From positions 443,724 to 507,723 of the forward strand of contig CBDCSV010000008.1 of assembly GCA_965221855.1 (NCBI GenBank): a DNA stretch of 64,000 nt, written 5' to 3'. Source of the stretch: JAJDXO01 sp965221855. Its GTDB lineage: Bacteria > Pseudomonadota > Alphaproteobacteria > Rhodospirillales > UBA2165. The position numbers and the translations under genes are program-made. The notes under the pieces were generated by a model that was not told the origin of the DNA, did no database searches, and was given only the letters and a program-made list of their open reading frames with translations. Position 1 is the first letter of the stretch; each line of letters begins with the position of its first letter. Positions 9,244 to 18,706 of the stretch are shown here, piece by piece.

Positions 9244-10116
9244 TTACAACACGAACGACAACAGGAACGGCATGGTCAGGAAGGATAGCACCGTCGAGAT
9301 GAAGACAACCCCGGCCACGTTCCCGGGCTCGTTGTCGAACTGCATGGCCAACATATAGTTGAAAATGGCGGCCGGCATGGCGCTTTGCAAAATCAGAACC
9401 CCCCGGGCGGCACCCTCGAGGCCGAACAGTTCGGCGACCGCAAAACCAACGCCGAACCCCATGGCCAAGCGGAATACGGAAAGCCCCAAGCCGGTCCATG
9501 CATTGACGAACGTGAGCTTGGCCAACGAGACTCCGAGGGTGATGACCATGAGGGGAATAGCCATTTCGCCGATGAGTTTGGTGCTGTTGGCGATCCACAG
9601 GGGGGGCTTGGCGCCGGTCAGGACGAAAATCAAGGCCGCGGCAAGCGCGTAAATGAGCGGGATGCGCGCGAACGCGCGGGGCGATGCGGTGCCCGCCGCC
9701 ATCCCCAGGCCGAACGTGAATTGGGCGGTGGCAACCAGGGAATACACGATGATGCCGAACGCCAGCCCTTCCTCGCCGAATGCCAACAGACAAAGCGGCA
9801 GACCGACATTGCCCGTGTTCGGCGTCATCACCGTCGCCAGATAGGTCTTTTGCCTGAGGCCGAAAATCTTCAGCAGAAGGAAAGTGGCAAGGAGAAATCC
9901 GCCCAGCGCGACCAGTGCGGCGGTGGCCATAATTCCGAACGCGCCGATTTCCATATCGATGCGGGTGAGCGTCGCAAACACGAGGCACGGGACGCCGAGG
10001 TTGAACACCAGGTTCGAGATGAAGGCGGAGTCATAGGGCAGCCCCCGCTTGCCCCAGATGAATCCGAGAATGACGCCCGCCAGCACGGGCGCGATGATGG
10101 GAAACAGTTCGCTCAC
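9244..10116 (-). CDS. AEC family transporter (auxin efflux carrier-like)
   Basis: 290 aa with about eight to ten hydrophobic helices across its whole length. The N-terminal FPIIAPVLAGVILGF, the central VMTPNTGNVGLPLCLLAFGEEG and the C-terminal MPAAIFNYMLAMQF are signatures of the AEC family. Bacterial members export organic acids or related anions, but the substrate cannot be read from sequence. It lies 20 bases downstream of pyruvate kinase in the same direction, so co-transcription with pyk is likely. Confidence 0.88.
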   Translation of the reverse strand: MSELFPIIAPVLAGVILGFIWGKRGLPYDSAFISNLVFNLGVPCLVFATLTRIDMEIGAFGIMATAALVALGGFLLATFLLLKIFGLRQKTYLATVMTPNTGNVGLPLCLLAFGEEGLAFGIIVYSLVATAQFTFGLGMAAGTASPRAFARIPLIYALAAALIFVLTGAKPPLWIANSTKLIGEMAIPLMVITLGVSLAKLTFVNAWTGLGLSVFRLAMGFGVGFAVAELFGLEGAARGVLILQSAMPAAIFNYMLAMQFDNEPGNVAGVVFISTVLSFLTMPFLLSFVL

Positions 10117-10136
10117 CGGTACGCGGCGGCCCGTCC

Positions 10137-11552
10137 TTACTCGACCCAGATAATTCTAAGGAGGTTGGTGGCTCCCGGCGTGCCGAACGGCACACCCGCG
10201 GTCACCACCAGCCGATCGCCTGCCTTGGCAAACTCCTCTTCTGACGCAGTCTGGCTTGCACGGGTGAGCATTTCGCCGAAATCCGTCACGTCGCGGGTCA
10301 AGACCGGGTGTACGCCCCAGGCGAGTTGAAGCCGCCGCGCCGTATCGACGTTGGGCGTCAGGCCGAGAATGGGCACGCCCGGCCGTTCCCGCGAGGCTCG
10401 AAACGTCGTGGAACCGGTGCTGGTGAACGTGGCGATGGCAGCCGCGGATATGGTTTCCGCGACCTGGCGCGCCGCGGCGGTAATGGCATCGGCGTCCGTG
10501 GCCTCGGGAACCGCGCGGGTCACTTCGATCAGATTGCGGTAGTGGGGATCCCCCTCGGCCTTGGCGATGATGCGGTCCATGATTTCGACCGCGTCGACGG
10601 GATAGTCGCCGACCGCCGTTTCCGCCGACAGCATGACCGCATCCGCGCCGTCGAAGATGGCGGTCGCGACGTCGGACGCCTCGGCCCGGGTGGGACGCGG
10701 CGCATGGATCATGGACTCCAGCATCTGCGTGGCGACAACGACGGGTTTTCCCAATTGCCGGGCGCAGTCGATGATCCTCTTTTGCAGGCCCGGAACGTCT
10801 TCGGGCGGCGCCTCCACCCCGAGGTCGCCGCGGGCCACCATCACCGCATCCGACAACTCGACGATCTCCTGAAGCCGGAGCATCGCCAGCGGCTTTTCCA
10901 GTTTGACCATGACACCGGCGCGCCCGCTGATCAGTTTGCGCGCTTCGGCGACATCTTCGGGCTGTTGAATAAACGACAAGGCAATCCAATCGACGCCCAT
11001 GTCCAGGGCCGCCCGGAGATCGGTCCGGTCCTTGTCGGTCAAGGCCGATATGGGCAATGAGACTCCCGGAAGATTGAGACCCTTGTGGTCCGAGAGCACG
11101 CCCCCGATCTCGACCTCGGTCTCGAGCCGGCCCTTGAGGCGCTTGGTAATCCGGAGCCGGATTCTGCCGTCATTCAGGAGAAGCTCGCCACCCCTATCCA
11201 CTGCTTCAATGACTTCCGGGTTCGAGACGCCGACCCTTTCGGAAGTGCCGGGCGACTGGTCCAGATCGAGCGCAAACGGTTGGCCGGGGACCAGTTCGAT
11301 TTCGCCGTCGGCGAACGACCCGACGCGAATTTTGGGTCCCTGCATGTCCGCCACGACACCCACCGGCCGCTGATGACGGCGGGCCATGGCCCGGATGACC
11401 TCCAGCTTGGCCGCATGATCTTCGTGAGAGCCGTGGCTGAAGTTGAGGCGAAAAACATCGGCGCCGGCCAAGAACAGCGCCTCGATGGTCTCGGCCGTGT
11501 CACTGGCCGGACCAAGGGTGGACAGAATTTTCGCCGATCGGAAGCGCCTCAT
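10137..11552 (-). CDS. pyk: Pyruvate kinase
   Basis: 471 aa; converts phosphoenolpyruvate and ADP to pyruvate and ATP. Seen: the N-terminal RSAKILSTLGPAS, LNFSHGSHEDH, the catalytic-lysine stretch MVKLEKPLAM, the metal site MVARGDLGVE and VVATQMLESMIHAPRPTRAE, and DAVMLSAETAVGDYP. Its start overlaps the end of alaS by 4 bases (ATGA arrangement), which implies translational coupling, and the AEC carrier gene follows. The C-terminal domain ends FGTPGATNLLRIIWVE, as usual for this enzyme. Confidence 0.97.
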   Translation of the reverse strand: MRRFRSAKILSTLGPASDTAETIEALFLAGADVFRLNFSHGSHEDHAAKLEVIRAMARRHQRPVGVVADMQGPKIRVGSFADGEIELVPGQPFALDLDQSPGTSERVGVSNPEVIEAVDRGGELLLNDGRIRLRITKRLKGRLETEVEIGGVLSDHKGLNLPGVSLPISALTDKDRTDLRAALDMGVDWIALSFIQQPEDVAEARKLISGRAGVMVKLEKPLAMLRLQEIVELSDAVMVARGDLGVEAPPEDVPGLQKRIIDCARQLGKPVVVATQMLESMIHAPRPTRAEASDVATAIFDGADAVMLSAETAVGDYPVDAVEIMDRIIAKAEGDPHYRNLIEVTRAVPEATDADAITAAARQVAETISAAAIATFTSTGSTTFRASRERPGVPILGLTPNVDTARRLQLAWGVHPVLTRDVTDFGEMLTRASQTASEEEFAKAGDRLVVTAGVPFGTPGATNLLRIIWVE

Positions 11553-14188
11553 GACCCGGCGATCATACCCTCGATCGCGGCCAGCGCGTCAGCCGCCTTG
11601 CTGCCATCGGGGCCGCCTGCCTGCGCCATGTCGGGCCGGCCGCCGCCGCCGCCGCCGCCGACCGCTTCGGAACCGGCCTTTACCAGCTTCACCGCATCGA
11701 GGCTGCCGGTGAGGTCATCCGTAACGCCGACGACCAGCGATGCTTTCCCTTCGTTGACGCTGATCAGCGCCACGACCCCGGACCCCACTTGCTTTTTGAG
11801 ATCGTCGGCCAGGCCCTTGAGGTCCTTGGCCGGCACATTCTCCAGCGACTTTCCGGCGAACTTGATTCCCGAAATTTCCTTGATGTCCGTCGAGTTTCCG
11901 CCGCCGCCGGTTGCCAGGGCGCGGCGCGCATCTGCAAGCTGTTTTTCGAGGTCCCGGCGCTCCTCGATCAGTTTGTTGACCCGGTCCAGGACCTGGTCCG
12001 GCGAGCTTTTCAACAGATCGGCGGTCGCGGCGAGCGAGCGCGACAGATCGGCCACATAGGCTTCGGCCGCCTGACCGGTCACCGCCTCGACGCGGCGGAC
12101 ACCGGCGGCGACCGCGCTCTCGCCGACGATCTTGAACAAACCGATATCGCCGGTTCGCGCCACATGCGTGCCGCCGCACAGCTCCGTCGAAAACGCCTGG
12201 TTCTCGCCCGAACCCATGGAGACGACGCGAACCTCGTCGCCGTATTTTTCTCCGAACAAGGCGAGGGCGCCGGCCTCGATGGCTTCCTCCGGGGTCATCA
12301 GGCGGGTGACCACCTCGGAATTGGCCCTGACCTGGTCATTGACCTGATTCTCCACCTCGGCCAAATCCTCGCCCGAGACGGCGCTGGGGTGGGAGATATC
12401 GAACCGCAGCCGGTCGACGGCGACCAGCGAGCCTTTTTGAGCCACATGATCGCCGAGCCGGCGGCGCAGCGCCTCGTGCAGCAGATGCGTCGCCGAGTGG
12501 TGGGCCCTGAGCGAGGTCCTGCGATTCCCGTCGACGTTCAGCCGCACCTCGTCACCGACCTTGAGTTCGCCGCCCTCGACGGCGCCCATGTGAACGGTGA
12601 GGTCGCCCAACTTCTTCTGGGTATCGTCGACGAGTATGGAAGCGCCATCCGACGAAATGGCGCCCCGGTCCCCCTGCTGCCCGCCGGCCTCGCCGTAAAA
12701 CGGTGTCTGGTTGACCACGATGGCGACGTCCTGGCCGGCTGAGGCGCTTTCCACCCGCCGGCCGTCCACGACCAGCGCATGGACGACGCCCTCCGCGGCC
12801 TCGGTTTCGTAGCCGAGAAACTCGGTTGCTCCGGCTTCCTCGCGGATTTCGTACCAAACCTCGTCGGTGGCCGCCTCGCCGGACCCGGTCCAGGCCTTGC
12901 GGGCTTCTTCCCGCTGCCGCTCCATGGCGGCTTCGAAACCGGCGGTGTCGACGGACAGACCGCGGGCCCGCAGCGCATCCTGGGTCAGATCGATGGGGAA
13001 TCCATAAGTGTCATAGAGTTTGAAGGCGACCTCGCCGGACAGGGAATCGCCTTCGCGCATGCCGCCGGTTTCGTCATCGAGGAGTTTGAGCCCCCGATCC
13101 AGCGTCCGCTTGAAGCGGGTTTCCTCCAATTCCAGGGTTTCGGCGATCAACGCCTGGGCGCGGCCCAGTTCGGTAAACGCCTGCCCCATCTGTCCGACCA
13201 GCGCCGGCACCAGCTTGTGGAGCAGCGGTTCCTCGCAGCCCATCATGTGCGCGTGGCGCATGGCGCGCCGCATGATCCGCCGAAGAACATAGCCGCGGCC
13301 CTCGTTCGACGGCAAGACGCCGTCGGCGATGAGAAAACTCGACGCCCGGAGATGGTCGGCGATGACACGATGGGAGACGCCACGTTCTCCCTCGGGCGAA
13401 ACCCCGCTGGCATCCGCCGAGGCCTGGATCAGGGCCTGGAACAAGTCCGTCCGGTAGTTGTCGTGGGTGCCCTGAAGAACCGCCGAGATGCGTTCCAGAC
13501 CCATGCCCGTATCAATGGACGGGCGGGGCAGGTCCCGGCGGTCATCGGGCGTGACCTGCTCGAACTGCATGAACACCAGGTTCCAAATCTCGATGAATCT
13601 GTCGCCGTCTTCATCGGGACTGCCGGGCGGCCCGCCCGGGATGTGGTCGCCGTGATCGTAGAATATTTCCGAACACGGCCCGCACGGCCCCGTATCGCCC
13701 ATGGACCAGAAATTGTCGCTGGTCGGGATTCGGATGATCTTCTCGTCCGGGAGACCGGCGATTTTCTTCCACAGATCGAACGCCTGATCATCCTCGGCGA
13801 ACACGGTGACCAGCAATTTCTCCGGGGGCAGGCCGTATTCCCTGGTCACTAGGTTCCAGGCGAGTTCGATGGCGAGGTCCTTGAAGTAGTCGCCGAAGGA
13901 GAAATTGCCCAGCATCTCGAAGAATGTATGGTGGCGGGCCGTATAGCCGACATTCTCGAGATCGTTGTGCTTGCCGCCGGCGCGGACGCACTTCTGCGAT
14001 GTCGTCGCCCGGGAATAGCCGCGCTGTTCGAGCCCGGTGAACACGTTCTTGAACTGGACCATGCCCGCATTGGCGAACAGCAGGGTCGGATCGTTATGGG
14101 GCACGAGCGGCGATGACGCCACGATCTCGTGATCGTGGCGGCCGAAATAGTCGAGGAACGCCGCCCGGATATCGTTCGTCGTTTGCAT
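11549..14188 (-). CDS. alaS: Alanyl-tRNA synthetase
   Basis: 879 aa, full length. Charges tRNA-Ala and edits mis-charged Ser or Gly. Catalytic domain begins DIRAAFLDYFGRHDHE with motif 1 and SPLVPHNDPTLLFANAGM; the editing-domain zinc ligands HSATHLLHEAL and CGGTHVARTGDIG are intact; the C-terminal DHHA1 part ends GGGGGGGRPDMAQAGG, encoded by a CCG-repeat-like stretch near 11638-11670. It lies 106 bases after the recA stop, with a recA terminator between them, and overlaps pyk by 4 bases. The recA-alaS order is common in alphaproteobacteria. Confidence 0.97.
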   Translation of the reverse strand: MQTTNDIRAAFLDYFGRHDHEIVASSPLVPHNDPTLLFANAGMVQFKNVFTGLEQRGYSRATTSQKCVRAGGKHNDLENVGYTARHHTFFEMLGNFSFGDYFKDLAIELAWNLVTREYGLPPEKLLVTVFAEDDQAFDLWKKIAGLPDEKIIRIPTSDNFWSMGDTGPCGPCSEIFYDHGDHIPGGPPGSPDEDGDRFIEIWNLVFMQFEQVTPDDRRDLPRPSIDTGMGLERISAVLQGTHDNYRTDLFQALIQASADASGVSPEGERGVSHRVIADHLRASSFLIADGVLPSNEGRGYVLRRIMRRAMRHAHMMGCEEPLLHKLVPALVGQMGQAFTELGRAQALIAETLELEETRFKRTLDRGLKLLDDETGGMREGDSLSGEVAFKLYDTYGFPIDLTQDALRARGLSVDTAGFEAAMERQREEARKAWTGSGEAATDEVWYEIREEAGATEFLGYETEAAEGVVHALVVDGRRVESASAGQDVAIVVNQTPFYGEAGGQQGDRGAISSDGASILVDDTQKKLGDLTVHMGAVEGGELKVGDEVRLNVDGNRRTSLRAHHSATHLLHEALRRRLGDHVAQKGSLVAVDRLRFDISHPSAVSGEDLAEVENQVNDQVRANSEVVTRLMTPEEAIEAGALALFGEKYGDEVRVVSMGSGENQAFSTELCGGTHVARTGDIGLFKIVGESAVAAGVRRVEAVTGQAAEAYVADLSRSLAATADLLKSSPDQVLDRVNKLIEERRDLEKQLADARRALATGGGGNSTDIKEISGIKFAGKSLENVPAKDLKGLADDLKKQVGSGVVALISVNEGKASLVVGVTDDLTGSLDAVKLVKAGSEAVGGGGGGGRPDMAQAGGPDGSKAADALAAIEGMIAGS

Positions 14189-14242
14189 GGAGCGAAACTT
14201 AGGGTCGCGATTCCCGGTTGGGAAGGCTTTTATGCGGCGAGG

Positions 14243-14272
14243 AAAACGGGGCGTGATGCCGGATCACGCCCC
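14243..14272 (-). terminator. Rho-independent terminator of recA
   Basis: On the minus strand a perfect 10-bp stem GGGGCGTGAT / ATCACGCCCC with a 5-base loop is followed by GTTTTCC. It sits 22 bases after the recA stop and before alaS, so recA is probably monocistronic. Confidence 0.8.
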
Positions 14273-14294
14273 GCCTATCGAATGTCCGGGCCGG

Positions 14295-15404
<1,110 letters not shown>

Positions 15405-15455
15405 GTTTCCCCTCCTTATTTCACAGGGTCCTGGGCGATGCAATGAAGCTCCCTT

Positions 15456-15470
15456 GTACATGTTTTGTTC
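15456..15470. promoter_or_regulatory. Candidate LexA (SOS) operator of recA
   Basis: GTAC-N7-GTTC, one mismatch from the direct repeat GTTC-N7-GTTC known for alphaproteobacterial LexA. It lies 51 bases upstream of the recA start inside the AT-rich promoter segment. Position and known SOS control of recA support the call; the mismatch in the first half-site lowers certainty. Confidence 0.5.
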
Positions 15471-15516
15471 TCATTCGCAAAGAAAAAAATTAACTCGTTG
15501 TTTTTATTAAATAATA

Positions 15517-15530
15517 TGGAATATATTCCA
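15517..15530. promoter_or_regulatory. 14-bp perfect palindrome in the recA promoter region
   Basis: TGGAATATATTCCA is a perfect inverted repeat within the AT-rich segment 112 bases upstream of recA. It could be a binding site for a dimeric regulator or an architectural protein. No regulator can be assigned from the sequence. Confidence 0.3.
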
Positions 15531-15784
15531 CGTTTGTTCACGGAAACGGTGCATTTGGTTCGGCCCCGGCGGCGAGGTCGGAAAGACGACCGACCTTCAG
15601 GCCAACAGACCGAATCCGGGTAATTCCCCGCTTGAGCCATGCTCTTGAAGACCCACTCGGTACCTTGGCCGGTCTGGGTTTGGTCTCGACCCGCCTCACG
15701 GTGTCCACCCCCGACAAAGCCGATGACCGGCATCCCCGAAGGAGGCGGAACGGGAGATCATGAAGCCGTTCCGGAAGGCATGGA

Positions 15785-18325
15785 TTAGCCGACGATGACG
15801 TCCTTCACCTTGCCGGCCAAATCCTGAAGGCTGAATGGTTTGGAGAGAAAGTGGATGTCGGCGCCGATGTCGCCGGGTATGGCCTCCTCGGAATAGCCGG
15901 AGATCAGGATCACTTTGATTTCCGGCATTTTCTCCTTGCTCAGCCGGACGAGCGTATGACCGTCCATGCCGGGCATGACCACGTCGGTAATAATCAGGTC
16001 GACGGTCTCGTCGAAATCGTTCAGCGCATGCAGCGCCTCTTCGCCGTCCGAGGCCTCGATAACCCGGTAGCCCTTGTTGCGAAGCGCGCGGCTGCCGAAA
16101 AGCCGTACCGCGTCCTCATCCTCGACCAGCAGAATGTTCCCGCCGCCGGTCAGATCCTCGGCCAGGATCGGCTCGGAGGCATGTGGCCCCGAAAGAATGG
16201 GTTCCCCGGCGGCGGCGGCGTCCGCCGCGGTGTAAGCCGGAAGGTAGATGCTGAATGTCGTGCCCTCGCCGGACGCGGAATCGACAAACACATAACCTTC
16301 CGACTGCCGGACAATGCCATAAACGGTGGACAGCCCGAGGCCGGTCCCCTCGCCGACCCCTTTGGTGGAAAAGAAGGGCTCGAATATGTGCTCGACGTCC
16401 TCCTTGGCGATGCCGGAGCCCGTGTCGGCGACCTTGATCAGTACATATTCGCCGGCGGGCATTACCTCATGTCCGGGCTGAAGGGTGCTTTCAACCGAAA
16501 CCCGAGACGTTTCGATGGTAATTTGTCCGCCGCCCGGCATGGCATCTCTTGCGTTGACGGCGAGGTTGATAACCACCTGATCGAACTGCCCCGGATCGGT
16601 CCGGATCAGGTCAACCTCCCGATCATGCCTGATATCTAGCGCGATATTCTCGCCGATCAGGCGCCGGAGCAGGTTCGAGAGGTCGCCAAGCGCCTCCCGC
16701 ACATCGAAGATTTTCGGCTGCAGGGTTTGCCGGCGGGAAAATGCCAACAGCTGATGGATGAGATTGGCCGCCCGGTTGGCATTTTGCTTGATCTGCATGA
16801 TGTCGGCGAAGTTCGGGTCCTCCGCGCCGTGGCGGGCCAACAAGAGATCGCAGAAGCCGATCATCGCGGTCAGCAGGTTGTTGAAGTCATGGGCAACGCC
16901 GCCGGCGAGTTGGCCCACCGCCTGCATTTTTTGCGACTGGTTGAATTGTACTTCCAAATTCTTTTGTTCGGTCCTATCGATGACATGCAGCACAAGGCCG
17001 GAAACATCCCCTTCGGCGTCCTGGACCCGGCCGGCGTAAAGCGAAGCGGCGAGGTCGCGCTCTCCGCCCGCCGGCATACGAACATCGATCATCGTCGCCG
17101 GCAGCGTCCCCATCACGACCTTGGACAACTGCGCCGCAATATCGTCCCGGTCTTCCTCGCTGATCCGTTCGGACATCGGCCGGCCGACGACCGCGTCGCG
17201 GTGCAAACCGAGCATCTTCAGAAATGCCCGATTGCAGTCAATGACGTTGCCGTAATGATCGAGCAGGACAATGCCGACCGGCGCTTCGGAAAACAGCCAG
17301 GGAATGCGTTTGACCAGCGCCCCCCCGGACCCGTCGTCGAGCAGCGGCAGGAACGGCTCCCTGAGAACGATGGAGCGGGAGTAATCGAACTCGCCATCGG
17401 CGTTCACCTGCTGCGACTGAATGAGATAGGCGCCGAACTCCGTTCCGTCCGAGGCCTTGAGGACGATGGAGCCGTGCATGCCGGATGCATCTTCGGCGAT
17501 CCCATCGGGCTCCCCTCCGGCGACAACGAAATCGGCAAACCGACGATCCTGGCCATCCCATCCGTCTTCGGGCGGCGCAAGCCAATGCCGGAGCGCTTGA
17601 TTGGCGTAGGTGAGATTTCCCGAACCGTCCACCGAAAAGAAACCAACGGGCAGCTTGTCAATCAGGTCGTAGAGGATCTTTTCCTCCTGCCGCGTGGCCG
17701 TCTCGGCTGCCTTGGTCGCGGTAATGTCGCTCATCGACCAAAGGGTAAGGCCGTCGAGGCCAGGCACCGGTTCCGCCGAGATGCGGAACCATTTGCGCCG
17801 GCCCAGGGTCTCGGAGAGATCAATTTCGGCTCGGTCCCGCAATCCGCTCTCGGCCGCCTTGATCAGCCGGGACAATTCCAGCGAACCGGCCGCGGGACCA
17901 AACCGTTCGACCAACTCATTGATCGTTTCCGGTTCCGAAACAAAGGATGCCCCGCCCAATTCGCCGAGCAGATCGTGCATCCGGCTGTTGAGAAACCGAA
18001 GGTGCCCGTCGCCCGCGGACACAAATGCAATCAGGTCGTCGGCCGCCAGGGTTCCCCGAATTCTTGCCAGCGCCCTTTGACGGGCCACGAACCTGCCCAA
18101 GAGGTAGCCGCCGAAGGCAAGCCCCACGGCTCCCACGACCAGCAAAACCGCGGCGAGCACCCAGTGACCGTCACTTGCCGGCCTCCCGCCGGCAACCAAC
18201 AGGACGCCGACGAAAATCATGGCCACCGATGCAAGCAAGACCCCGGCGGCAAGCAGCCGGCGGGCCGTCCCGCCATTCGCCCGAGACCGGGCACGCTCGA
18301 TAGACTGGAAGGGGTTTGTGGTCAC
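15785..18325 (-). CDS. cckA: CckA-type hybrid sensor histidine kinase
   Basis: 846 aa from a GTG start with AGGGGGAATT before it; the open frame continues far upstream only as antisense of the next gene. Order: two membrane helices (about residues 25-45 and 55-80), PAS-type sensory region, linker LEVQFNQSQKMQAVGQLAGG, HisKA with phospho-acceptor His479 (GVAHDFNNLLTA), HATPase (NARDAMPGG, GTGLGLSTVYG) and a receiver domain with Asp781 (DVVMPGMDG). The AVGQLAGGVAHDFNNLLTAM to QTLQP stretch is diagnostic of CckA, which phosphorylates CtrA/CpdR through ChpT to control the cell cycle and motility in alphaproteobacteria. Encoded alone. Confidence 0.92.
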   Translation of the reverse strand: MTTNPFQSIERARSRANGGTARRLLAAGVLLASVAMIFVGVLLVAGGRPASDGHWVLAAVLLVVGAVGLAFGGYLLGRFVARQRALARIRGTLAADDLIAFVSAGDGHLRFLNSRMHDLLGELGGASFVSEPETINELVERFGPAAGSLELSRLIKAAESGLRDRAEIDLSETLGRRKWFRISAEPVPGLDGLTLWSMSDITATKAAETATRQEEKILYDLIDKLPVGFFSVDGSGNLTYANQALRHWLAPPEDGWDGQDRRFADFVVAGGEPDGIAEDASGMHGSIVLKASDGTEFGAYLIQSQQVNADGEFDYSRSIVLREPFLPLLDDGSGGALVKRIPWLFSEAPVGIVLLDHYGNVIDCNRAFLKMLGLHRDAVVGRPMSERISEEDRDDIAAQLSKVVMGTLPATMIDVRMPAGGERDLAASLYAGRVQDAEGDVSGLVLHVIDRTEQKNLEVQFNQSQKMQAVGQLAGGVAHDFNNLLTAMIGFCDLLLARHGAEDPNFADIMQIKQNANRAANLIHQLLAFSRRQTLQPKIFDVREALGDLSNLLRRLIGENIALDIRHDREVDLIRTDPGQFDQVVINLAVNARDAMPGGGQITIETSRVSVESTLQPGHEVMPAGEYVLIKVADTGSGIAKEDVEHIFEPFFSTKGVGEGTGLGLSTVYGIVRQSEGYVFVDSASGEGTTFSIYLPAYTAADAAAAGEPILSGPHASEPILAEDLTGGGNILLVEDEDAVRLFGSRALRNKGYRVIEASDGEEALHALNDFDETVDLIITDVVMPGMDGHTLVRLSKEKMPEIKVILISGYSEEAIPGDIGADIHFLSKPFSLQDLAGKVKDVIVG

Positions 18326-18706
18326 AATTCCCCCTGTTTGCGCGATTCGACGGATCGCCGCAATAGTCACAAAGGCTTGCCACTTCAGCCGGCCCCAACG
18401 CCGGGCCGGCGGTTCCGTCCGCCCTCGCGCGGACATCCTCTCATTTGGGCATTCTACCCTTGCAACGACGAACGCAGCCAACGACTTCCCCCACCGCCGG
18501 GAACCCCTATATATCCGCCCGTGAGCCGGATTTGGCCCGGCCGGCCTTTTGGCCGTTGTGAGCGGAATTCCGCCCCTGACGCGGTTAAGGAATGGTGAAG
18601 AGCGGGTCCGGTCGTCCGGGAGGCGGACGCCGGGGCCGCCAACGCTTTTGGGTACCATCGAGTTGAGATTTGATCGGGCGAGGACGCGAAACAGGGAGGC
18701 CGGACC
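18326..18706. other. Divergent intergenic region between cckA and the arylsulfotransferase-family gene
   Basis: 381 bases that should contain the promoters of both flanking genes. Apart from the GTG ribosome site of cckA at its left end and AGGGAGG before the right-hand gene, I see no gene, tandem repeat or convincing terminator. Open frames crossing it on the plus strand are antisense to cckA. Confidence 0.5.

Larger units (their letters stand above)
15405..15784. other. Intergenic region upstream of recA
   Basis: 380 bases between recA and cckA, both on the minus strand. No convincing gene. The 90 bases at 15456-15545 are markedly AT-rich for this genome and should carry the recA promoter; they hold a LexA-like repeat and a 14-bp palindrome listed separately. 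A 7-bp hairpin (AGGTCGG / CCGACCT, 15575-15596) and an 8-bp hairpin just after cckA (CGGAACGG / CCGTTCCG, 15746-15773) are visible, but neither has a clear T-run on the minus strand. Confidence 0.6.

Noticed and set aside
11636..11672. CCG trinucleotide repeat
   Set aside because: It encodes the glycine run near the AlaS C-terminus, a normal feature of alanyl-tRNA synthetases.
15416..15733. 105-codon minus-strand frame upstream of recA
   Set aside because: It spans the recA promoter region, has low-complexity AT-rich codons and no family or ribosome site.
16727..18598. 623-codon plus-strand frame opposite cckA
   Set aside because: Antisense shadow; the CckA motifs on the other strand are unambiguous.
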